Shown here: in pieces, positions 48,201-60,200 of the stretch
Layout: every line of letters begins with the position of its first letter
Numbering within the stretch: the first letter of the stretch is position 1
Assembly: GCF_963675165.1 (NCBI RefSeq)
Contig: NC_087378.1
Coordinates: forward strand, 6,071,205-6,135,204
Direction: 5' to 3'
Length of the DNA: 64,000 bases
Origin: Halichondria panicea
Taxonomy: Eukaryota > Porifera > Demospongiae > Suberitida > Halichondriidae
Made by a program: the position numbers and the translations under genes
Notes under the pieces: model-generated
What the model saw: the letters and a program-made list of their open reading frames with translations, nothing else
What the model was told of the DNA's origin: nothing
Database searches by the model: none

Positions 48201-51200
48201 ACAGGATAATACACCAATATATTTATCATGTGTGTGCTTTAAATTTTTATCATGGCATTTATAGTTTCACAAAAATCATTATAAGAAAATCATGAATATT
48301 CATGAGCAAACTGTTTACCGCAACCTTAAAGAAATCTACTGCATTTACACACAGTGCAAGTGCATATACCGTATAGAGGGTATATTTCGAGGGTATAAAT
48401 GTTCGTGGTTTTCGCGGATTAGGCATGAACCGCAAACATTTATGAATTTAATATTTCATGCATGCATGCTGCAAAAAAGGCGCTATTCCATGAAAATTAA
48501 ATCCGCGAAAACCTTTCTAAAGGCACATCCGCGAAAATTTATACCCTCGAAATATACCCGCTATACGGTAATCCAGTGCATTAGTGCCATATAATGCAGT
48601 GCAATATATGGTAGCCATGGCAGTGATGCAACATGCCATATACTGAGCACTCACTGGGCAACAATAATCAAACAAATGTTCACATGCATGAATATTGTCA
48701 CGCATTTTGTCTGTCTGACTGACTGAGTAAATAACGTACATTCTGCAAAGTAACAGTTGACCATGGGTGTGGCTGTGACATGCTGATTTAGTGCAGTTTT
48801 ACAAGTTTGAAACCTCTTTTCTTCAGAATTCCATTGTTGTCAGTTATAATTATGCTAATGCTATAACCATAGGCTTCCATACACTTGCAACACTATATAT
48901 ACACCTCCCTTATACTGCTCTTCAGGGTAGATCAGATTCTGTGTACCTGGCAGGGGGGTTAGTAGAAAGGGGCAAAGCTCCGTACGAGGGTGGCGGAGGC
49001 GAAATTTCTTAGCTTTTTACAATTTGCTCACAATTTGACCTTTGAACTTTCATATTAATGAGTGAATATATACTGAATACGAAAAAGTTAATACAAAAAA
49101 CTCGTTCTAATCAACAAAAGGATTGTATACTGTATAGATGTTATATGTAGATTCATGCACTCTTGGTACATTGAAAGAATCACAATGCCTGCACTGAGAG
49201 TGAGAGGAGGTAAGGCTGCTTCCTTGCAGCTAGCTGAAAAAGTCTGAGATCTACTCCATGTTGCAGCAGCATGCACAATAGCCTTCACAAGGCCTAGGAA
49301 GAGAGGTCTGGGATCGAGGCTACAAAACATTGCACAAGGAGCTGACTCAGCAACAGCAATAGTTGACCTATGCACTTTAAATTAGTATGTAAGTCTACCG
49401 TAAGACCTCGATTTAAAGCGACACTTTTTAATAATTACGAAGCCAGAGGTCGCTTCTTTAAATTTGGAGGTTGAAAAATTATATTGAAGTCCTGGTGTCG
49501 CATATTTAGAGGGTCGCTAGAGGTAACTTTACAGAGTCCTTGCCTCGATTTCAGGCCGCTTAAAAACACAGTGGGCTACAATCGAGGCTAGGGAGTGGCT
49601 ACATTTACCTCTATTTAGAACGCAACATTAAAAAATAATTGTCAACGCAGCTGTCGCTACTTTTAGAGGTCAGAAAATTGCTGAAGCTCCTGGGTGTCGT
49701 ATATTTGGAGGGTCGCCTTAAATCGAGGTCTTACGGTAGCTAGCTTAGTAGATCCAGCTAGCTAGCTAGCCTAGATCCTTATACTCTTAGTAGCTATACC
49801 TGGCTGTTGTCTAGCATCTCTTAAGTCAGTGAGTCTACATGCAAATGCATAAGTAACAAGGTTGGTGGCAAAATTGTTGTAACCTCAGACTAGCAATACA
49901 TAGGCAAAAAGGGGGGGGCTTCAGCCCCTCAAAACCAGCCCCTGGATCCGCCCGCGCCCCTGCCTGGTTCTCATCATTCTATCGACCAACAGAAATCAGC
50001 AACATAATAAAGGATCGTTCCTTGCCTCTAAAAAAGTTTCTTGAAAGTGATTGCTTCTTGAAGTTCCCCTACTCTGCAAACAAAGGGGATCTTTCCAAAT
50101 AGAATGTGAAAATTACTACGATTGGCCATGGAAAGCACTAAAAACATCATTCCTTACAACGTCATCAACACAACATCAGCACATTTACCATCAATATAAT
50201 ATAATATATTAATAGACAGTTTATTGTCTATAAACCAGCTTAAAAACTGCACCATAATTATACTCATTGTTTTACACGTAAATGAAGTTGTAACGATTTG
50301 ACGTACGGCTCTCTCTCGCGCTTGCTTATGTCCATGCTTTTTGGTGCTTTCCCGTTGGTAATTGTCACATGTAAATGCATGTGTTTTTGGACTTATCATA
50401 ATATATTTCTATGTACGTTTTGTACATGCAGTGATATATACTGTGTATTTGAAGGGACAGTTCAGAATGCGTATGAGACCTATTTATACCACATGCAGAT
50501 TTTTTTTTATCTTCTGTAATGCATTGTGTTTATATGAATACAGGGATCAGAAATTGAATTGCTGCTGCATATTGTTGATGGTGACTGTGGCTTGACTATC
50601 CTTGTACAGCATGGTGAGCAGTCACAGAAGTATTAAAATGTTTATGACCACATTATGCCTCGATGTGCATGTGCAAGCGAGGTATACGGTAGTGTGTGTG
50701 TGTGTGTGTGTGCACGCGCACGCGCTCAATGATCAATGAAGTGCAAGTGAGAGGCTTCTAGTCATGTTTTCTTGGATTTTAATTCGTGCAATTGCAAAAT
50801 AATGCTTGGTTCTCGAGTTATGCTAGTTTTGCTTACTTGAAATTGCATTGCAGCCTTTTCAGACGTAGAAAAACTTGTCCATGGAGTGTTGCTACTCAAT
50901 TTAGTAGTTAGATCCAGTGGCGGATCCAGGGGGAGATCCCAGGGTGCCACGGATCCCCCTTTTCAGACTAAGCTATTGTGGCTTTACTATATACAGCTAC
51001 CAGCTAGCTATTTATCAGTTTTGTAGCTATTGTAATTTGATTCAATGATTGTACCTGTTGTTCTGATGCATCAACTGCCAAAGGAGTGTTTAGGTTAGCC
51101 TAGGTTAGCTAGTTGACTGTTCTTGGCAGCTAGCTAGCTCTAGCTAGCTCTACGCTAGCCTCGAGACCAGGCCGATTAAAATACGTATTTTAATCGGCCT

Positions 51201-54200
51201 GGATTCGAGGCTAGCTCTACGCAAGTCTATTATGGGATTTCCCCTGGCTGAGTATGGGATTTTCCCTAGTCACGTGTGACCGGAAGTGGGCATTACCCCA
51301 AAAATTTCGCGCTGCACGCTCGTAGTTTGGAACCCCCCTTTCATTTTTCCTGGGTCCGCCACTGAGATCTGCACTAGAATGCTAGCTATTTATAGCTGGC
51401 CTGCAAGAGTGAGAAGAAAGCTGCAAATGCGCTGATGCAGCCATTAATTTTAGACTTGGACTTTTGGCATCGGTCGTTTTTAACAACAATCATGGTCGAT
51501 CATTACCCACTCTCTGTAATTGTGGAGTGCTAATTAATGCAAAAAATGTTCATCACGATAGTCACTTTGTGTGTATAAAAGCTATTAGTAGCTTTATGTT
51601 ATGTAGCTTTGACACTTCCACCGGGATATCAGCACCTGCGATACTTTCATTATTTTCAGGGTCAGATTAAATAGGTCAAGTCCACGCTATTCAGAGATCC
51701 AAAGGCCTGAGGCTCTCTGAATAGCATGGCCCTAGGGACTATTGGCTGAGGCCTATGTAACGAAAGCACTATGGAGCCCCATAGTGTCGAGCCATAGTTC
51801 TGCGTTTACAGCATGGATAGCCTTCACACAACAAGTTATTAGTTTTTAACAATGGCAGATTTTGATGTTAAAGCTTCATGCGTCCTTTTCTCGAGGTACA
51901 TATTTACAGCTGAAGTGATCCTGTACCAGGAACGATGGAATTTCATTTCTCATGTTACTTGCTACTTAGCCAGCTTCTCCATGCTTCATACATACTACTA
52001 TTTTATTGTATTCAAGTAAACAGCCGAAAGTTAGCACTTCAGTACTCTAGTAATTATAGCTGAGAAACCGCAACTCAAAGCAAAAGGTTGATATAGGTGT
52101 AGTATACAAACTTAAAGAGAAATTACGTGAGGACGTCATCAAAATAATGCGCAGTGCTTGGGCCTCCATCTGGCCTATGTATTACTGTATTCTACTGAGA
52201 TTACACCCACCTTAATTGCATGCTACAAAGCAGCTACAGGTGGGATGGGCTTAATTTCGAAAACAGTAGTTTTGTCTTGAAATTAAGCCCACCCACCGCC
52301 TCGAAGTTACACCCACTCATTACAAAACTAAGTCTGCATCCATCAATATAGTATTACAACAATACAATAAAGTATAGCTAGGGTACAAACAAGTCATGAG
52401 TCTCACTGTCAGAGTTTTCAACTTGTCTCTTATACTTGCATGCAAATATAGGAGCAATATACTTATTGATAGCTATATTCAGAACTAACCAGCTTACACA
52501 AGAAATTGCTAAATCTTTTCTTGACAACTGCTCATTGACAAATGCATCACTGCCTGCCTGGTGGGCGTATTAATGCAGGCCGGAGCTTTCACTGGGGTGG
52601 GCGTAATTTCGGACGTGCATGGGCCTATCTATTCTCGGTAGAGTAGTAGTCTCAATCTTTTTGCAGTAACATCGACTGTTGCCATCTTTTTTAGTAGTCT
52701 CAGTACGATCGTGTGCGAGGTTTGTATGGCCTACTTAGAAGAACTCTAACATTGACAGGTTGCAGCTAGTATATTTAGACCTTCCAGTGACCAATCTCGT
52801 TGCTTATGATGAATTGAGACTTGCTATTGTGACTTAATGTAGACCTGATACTATATACCTTAGGTGACATATTTTTGCGGATATTAATTTCTGCTATTTC
52901 TGCTAAAATCATGTACTTGCAGATAATTTGAAAATTCAATGAATCTCATTAAAACTACTTGCGAATACAATATAACATTAATTTCGTAACTTAAGCAGAA
53001 TTTAGTACCAGCGAAATGAGCTAAACAGTGAAATTGCAGACAAATCTACCTGTGAAAATATGTCACCCTAAGATAATTATATAGTTATGTTATATTAATT
53101 ATGATCGTAGTAGATGGTGATCATCCATGCAAATATTATTTATCAACATGCAGGTCAAAATCTATTTGTTTATGATACGGGATATAGAACAACTAACCAC
53201 AGCAACTGCCTGGAAAAGGCACTCCAGGAGCTAATTGAATTCCGGTCCGTTACTGTTAGTGGGGCTTTCTTTTCAACTTCACAGCCTAACCTCAAATCCA
53301 TCTTCAAAAACAAAGTTATTGAGGAGATATCAGTTATTACCCCTGCAAACATTAATCCTAGTTCATGCCTCGAGAGTACATTTAGTTCAGAATTGAGTCG
53401 ACTCCCACTAGATCATCCTGACGTCTTATTTGAAGAGTGTGACCTTCTTTCTGGACCGAGTCTTTCTTTCCAATTCAATAGGAAACATCCCTTAGTAAAA
53501 CATCGGGTATCGTATCAAACAGACACGGGTGACAAGGAGGGAGTGTCCGACACAATAGATGTGGACAGGAGTGGAAATGATATAGCAATGCAGATCAAAC
53601 ACTATTGCTCTGTTCTTGTCACCGGTGAAACACCGATAGCTAAACTTCACAATCTAGATGAAGAGTTTTTCAGTGTTTTCGTAGTTCCGCATCAAGACAG
53701 TGACCAGTGTGTATCATTCTTTCCTGAAGAAGCACGGAAGTTACTATGGAACCCCAGTTCTCTGCAAGATTCAGCTCTACACCTAGCCATTTATCATAAA
53801 AGAAATAGATTTATCCCAATATTAGGCGAACTCAAAAATAAACACCTTGGTGATAAGGGAGAATCCTTTCGTAAAGACTATCTAACTATATGTCATCCTG
53901 AAACTGACCTAAAGGCAATCTTACAAGATGCAGACGCCAAACTTAGTCTATTTTCAGAGTACAGTGACAAGTTCTATTTAAATTGGTACAAAAAAAACAA
54001 ACCTGGGATTTTTTTACAGGTAGCAAAGTCTGTTTCAGAAGAGGAGCGTAGACAGTACAAACGAATAGTTTTTCTTCGAAACAGCCTTGCATGGGCCCAT
54101 TTTTACAAGCATGTGAATGCCGAGGTATATTTGTTGTCTGGTGAGGATCTTAGGCAAGGTCATCAATTGGAAGTTCTTAACGGTATTCTCATAGCCAGAT

Positions 54201-57200
54201 TTTGGAAAAAAGCTCCTTGTTCAGTGGTTATCACTGACAGCTTGCCATTGCCAATGGATGAAATCATCCAGAGAGATGTGCGAAAGCTTGTCTTTCCCAA
54301 TCAAACTCAGCATAATGTACGTATGGGATTCATTGAAAAACGTTTGATGAGGTCTACTCCTTTCTTCACTATCAATCCATGCTCCCATGTCCAACATTAT
54401 GAATCAGAATACTGTGACTACACCATTTCTGTCGACCCCTTGGCTCACATAGTGAGTGGTGTCGGCGTTGAACCAACGATAAACCTTGTTAGAGATGCGA
54501 TAGACATTTGTGATGACATCAGCACCCAAAAATCCAATGAGATGGTAGGCCATATCACTTATAGCTACAAACCTCCACCATCAAGTGCAGCTTCAAGTGG
54601 GCATATTAATCGTCAACCCTTGGGTACATACATGAATGGTATTGGTTACAAAAAGAAGCATTCTTATAATATGACTAAAGTCTTAAACTGCCTCATTGGC
54701 CCTACATTAGTTCAGCAACTCAGGAAAATTCGTTTGAAAGAAGTACCTGAACTTATTCCAGCCTTGCTTACTCAAACGGCAGCTGGTAACTCAACGTTTG
54801 CTTTATCTCCCACTGAATTTTCTGCCTCTGATGCGGATGTTGTGGTTCATATTAATAAGCGCCAGCCACTACAAGTTGGAAATAAGGCAGTGTATGAAGC
54901 AAAATTTATTGTGAAAAAAGCTAAGACAATGCAACTGGAGTTTGTGTTAGTAGCTAAAGTCAATTCCAAAGAGTTGAAAATTATCATTTCTACAAACTTA
55001 GAACTGAAGGGAACCTGTGGAACCTCTGTAGGTGATTACCTTTATAACACTTGCTATAAAGAAGATGCATGGCATCATGTAAAGGATCGCACAGTTGGTG
55101 AAATCCTCTATGTCTTTTTACGCGAAGAAAACGCTATCTCAGCAATTCAGTCTCTACCACTGTTCCTCTCGTCCCCCCTGATTAAGTGCAAGATAAACCA
55201 CTATCTAACCACAGTTCTTGTCGAGTCACAGGTGCTGCAAGAGGCTCATATATATGTGAACTTGTTTGAGCTTGAACCAGTCTCTATCAACAACCACAAG
55301 CTTTGCATTAAGATAGAATCACTAGCCATGCATATTTTAAAGCTTGACATAGATCAACAAATGATCAAAGTCGAAGGAAATTGCAGTTTAAACAAACACC
55401 TCCTGAAATTCACTTGCTATAGTACGCCAGCTACAGACTCACAAAAGCATCTGAAATGTGTTTTTGTTGAAACCATGCCAGCGAAGGAGATGTTTGAACT
55501 GTTTGGAATCCGTGATTCTCCCTCTTCCCTGCAACATCCTTCACATGTAACTGCTCTGAATAATCACACCAAATACAGTGGAGGCTTTGTACTGTCTCAG
55601 ATTTTCGGGAACACAATCGAGTCACGGCTCACTTCATTGTTTTTTTATGTTAAATCCGGAACAAGCATTGAAAGCGTACTGCCACCCACGTGTACCCTAA
55701 GTATTCCTATGGAGGTTGAAGTAAAGACAATTGTACATTTCCCATCAGCAAAAACTCCAATATTAGGGCTTGAAGCTGTGTTCAATTCAGAAATTGATAT
55801 AGCTATTTTTACTGCTGCAAAAACATGTAAAACCTTGTTAAAATGCTGTTTACATATCGTACCATCAATTGCGGATGGAACTTACTCTTCAGAGTTAGTG
55901 GTTAGACAGCGTGTCAGTGAACGTGATCCACAAGAAATCTGTGGCTTTTCAGTTCTAGCAATTGTGTCAGCTCTTGATAGTGATCTGGGAAAGAATATTG
56001 AAGACCAGATCAAGGCGATTCCCAAAATTGGTGACCAGGTTTGCAAAACCTTGGCACTCAGAAAGATTGTATTTAAGCTATCGAATCGGCAAATAATACT
56101 TTGTGAGGTACATGGTTCTCTAAGTAAACTTGATATCATAGATGGAACGCTATCTATTGATAAGTGTACAATAAACCTATCATTTTCAAGTGAAGGATTG
56201 TGTATAGTTTGCAGTGGGAATATAAAGCTAATCAAGCAATACGTTTACTCAGTTCCTCGGTTTAGTTTTCCAACACTCAAGCAAAAAGGAAAATTGAGCT
56301 TTGAAACTTACGATAGTAACTTGATCTTCAAAGATTTCATGAAGGAATTTGGCTGGCTTACTCCAAGTGTCACAAAAAACCTGGTTCTGGATAAGATTCT
56401 GGACACTCCTATCAGAAAAGTAATTTTGTGCTTTTATTTTACTGACAAACTTTGCATTACAGATGCCAGTATTAGTGTCTTCAAGAAACAAATAGATGTT
56501 GGACTGATCGAATTAGATGGTGTTGACCTAGAAGTCATTGTAAAGCTTGTGGAGGATAAGTACATCACCACATTTTCTCTTCAAGGTTTTATTTCTGAAG
56601 CTCTTTATACTAAACTAGACTATGATCCCACCAATAAACTTCTGTCAGGACAAGTAAAAGTGATATTTGCTAGGACTGTTCAAGCTCTCAGTGTGCTACA
56701 ACTATTTTCAACGTCTATAGATTCGTATCAGAACATGAAGAAGGCTCTTTCAGAGGAATTCATGGATATATTGTCATCAGACTTAAGAATCACTGCAAGA
56801 AACCATGAGAAACCAGGGCTTACAGCTTCTCTTGGTGTCAGTATTAGTCTACCTTCTAAGCATTTAAGAGAATACTCGCTTCGATATCTCAATTTAGAGA
56901 CAAAAGACGCACTGAAAATTAATTGTGAAAGCACGTATGTCCTGAACAATTTTCATTTTGAGTACACTGAGGAGCTAACAAGTAAAGATTCTCCTTCAGA
57001 TGCTCATCTTTCTATGACACTCCACAAGCTCAATACCGAGGAGAATATGTCTTTGTATTTTAATTTCTCGGAAAAAATTTACTTGACAGCAAAAGTGGCT
57101 GCTGGACCTTGCGGCGGCCTCTTAAAATTATGTTCTGCTATTGACTTTGCCCAAGCCCCTACTCCAGAGTTTCCTGAGTTTGATGTGAGATTACCTGCTG

Positions 57201-60200
57201 TATTTGAAATTGAATTAATGTCTGGCTTAATTACATTCAGAAAACAGCCCAGTTTTCAGCCTGCTGCATTTAATATTAACATCTTGATTAAGGAATGGCT
57301 ATTGTTTGCCGAACCAGAAGTTTTAGTGCACGATATCAGTCTGAAGGCAACATGGGAATCTGGTAGTCGCTCCCAACTCAGTTTCACAGACTGTTCTTTG
57401 ATATTTCTTAGTCATAAATTCATCCTCAGTGGCAGTCTAACAACTAAAGATGTCTTTATTAAAGGACATTGCACTGCAGATTCTGAAACACAGTCCCCAA
57501 CTCAACTTCAGCACATACTAGATAGGTACACTCCTTTGTCCGCAAAAAAACCCTTTGTTCCAACTAACATTGATTTGCCTCCCATGCTGGTTGAACTTAA
57601 GAAGTTAATTATTCATATTCAAGAACCAAGTGAACAGTTTTGTATGATTATGGTAGTGATGAGTCCTTCTTGGAAACTGCAGTTTGGCCCTTATGAAATC
57701 CCTGTTTGTGATCTCAGTGGAACTTTAGAGTGGGAAAAATTGGATACTAGGACAAACTACAAAGCCTACATTGATGGTATTGCTGAGCTGTTTAGTATTC
57801 AAGTTGATGTAAAAATGCTGCTTGAGGAGGAAGACAAGGACTCCATAGTTTTCTCTACAGTCGAGTATCCACACTGCCTTCATTACAGTCAAGCCATTGA
57901 CCATTTACTGGGCATCAAAGATTCAGCTGAAATAATTCCATACAACCAATATGATCCCAGTACCTCAGGCCTGTCAGAGTTGGTTCCCTCTACAATGCAG
58001 AGCATATGTTTCACAGAAGCTAAAGTTGCCTTTAATCTCGTACAAAAACAGTTCTTTATCAGCAGTAAAGTGGAGGGATGGGGAACTGGGTCCATTTTCA
58101 TGGGCTATCTTATCAGTGACACGGACTCTATAGACTATGTCGCTAGTTTGTCCCTTGAGAGTGACGTCTCATTTGGCAGGTTATCTGAATCTTTAACTTT
58201 TGTTGACGAATTGGTAAAGTTGCAAACAGCAAACGCACTTGTTTCTTCTGCTGAATTTGGCCATTTATCAGACATTACCACCAAATTCCACCATTCGTTT
58301 TCTAGGTCTTGGGTCAAAGAGCTCCTTCTTCAGTTGCCTTTCTATGAATCCAAGCTTGAATGTGAATTAAAACTAGCAGAGTATGAAGTTCAGGTTGGGA
58401 CAACGATCTATGCAAGCATTGATATTAACCTGTCACAAGGAATCATTACCAGATTGTTACAGCTTGGAGATACATCAGTGCCACATAGCCTTTCAATTGT
58501 GACATTTATTGGTCAATCAACAACTAAAACAGATATCAATATCAATGCTTGGATTCCTAGAATTTTACTGTTTGGAATGCTCGAATTCTCTGATATTCAT
58601 TTGCTGTATAGAGTTAAGGCTGCCACTAAGTTTGAGCTCACAGGGGCAGTTGCTCTTAATGTTAACCTTGATGACACTGACGATCAGATATTTAAATTTG
58701 ATGGTACACTTTCTGTTAATCCTGATCATGCTGAATTCAGTACTGTGAGCTATGGCAATTCCTTATCTCACCCCTGTCGAATCAATGTTGTGGCAAAAGA
58801 ACTACATCTTGCACTCAAACTGTACCTAAATAAAGGATACCCGAATTTGTATGTGAGAGGGAAGGTGGAAATTGCCGAAACGAAGCTCACCTGTATATTC
58901 ATTTTTGTTGGTATTGTTTTCAAAGTGTTCAAAATTTCCTTGAAACAAGGTCTAAAACTCTCTGCTCTACTCAGCTGCTGCTCCATTGAATGGCCTCTTA
59001 GCCTAGATATTGTCCTAAAAAAAGGAAAGTTCTACTATGCTGCTTCACAAATCACTTTAGATGAAGATGGAGTAACATCTGCTTATGAGCGTGGTTACCG
59101 TATAGAAGCGACTGTCACATTTTTCAAACTTGATTTTGAAATACAAAATGGTATTGTAATGTTTGATGAACACAATGTTATTTTTGATGCAAGGGCCAAA
59201 AGAACAATTAATCTTGATTTTGCAAAACTAACCGGGGAACAAGAGGATCACCTTGAAAGTGAAGAAATTAAACGAAAGTATGAAGTTGAACACAGACATA
59301 AGGGTCCCCTTTTATCATATAAACAGAAAACCCTTGTCTTAACTCACGGATTAGAAATTCTTGATATTCCTTGCTGCGATGGTCAATTAAAGTGTATGCC
59401 TGGAAGTGGGACAATGAAAGGTGAAATCAAATGCCCGAAATTTCTTTGGATTAGTGAACCTTTGATTCAGCTAGAATGGAGCCAAAGCAATGGGTTACAT
59501 ATACTAGAGTTACAACTTAATGGAGATGTCCCAGGGTTTTCTTTGCTTAAATCAATTGAAGATGTTGCTAAAGTCACTGCAAACAGTCTTTCAGGTAAGT
59601 TGTTATGGAATTGGAAGCTCTGCTTGAAAACGTGTAATTACAACAAGCAAGAAGAATGTCTAGTTCGTTTCATCCTATCTGGCGTTATCAAGATCTCTAT
59701 CATAGGGTTGCTCGAAGAAATAACATTTAATGTGCCAGATATGTTCATCTCCTTGCCCAGGATTTCAATCGAAGGCTTCCCTATGTCATACTTACTTGGT
59801 CAGTATATCTTAAAAGCTTTGAAGAATAACAGTGGCCACTTTATTGAACCATTACTGGCTTTAATTGACGAAGCAAAGCATTTTTCCAAGTCATTTACAT
59901 CGATACGGGAGAGTATTAAGGGGACAAATGAGATATTGGACATTGTAACGAAAAAAGTAGACACAGTTTCAACAGACGATACTGAAACAGACAATACGCA
60001 AAAAGGCGCTTTTGGGAATAACAAGGTTTGGAGAGGAATGTGGAGTGTCCCTGGTGGCTCAGTATTTATTGTGGATTTTGTAAATAGAATTGTACTTGGT
60101 TATATTCCTGGAGGAACAGCAGGAAACTCCAAAACTAAGGCAGAAAAGTCTACGCCAGAGCAATACATTATAGAGGAATTCGGACCCATTGTGACAGTTA

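Larger units (their letters stand above)
50645..51655. mobile_element. Second copy of the ATGCCTCGGTG element, interrupted
   Basis: Follows 13,136-13,690 from TTATGCCTCGATGTGCATG to TTTCATTATTTTCAG, but is split by a 450-bp element at 50,915-51,364. It lies in intron 4 of the giant gene. Confidence 0.7.

Noticed and set aside
48292-48741. Overlapping open frames around 48.3-48.7 kb
   Set aside because: They overlap the TA-flanked miniature element and its inverted ends; no coding signal beyond that.
53114-53153. ATG at 53,114 as the start of a stand-alone giant gene
   Set aside because: Fourteen codons lie before a good splice acceptor whose phase fits exon 4. The stand-alone start has no supporting context, though it cannot be excluded without transcripts.
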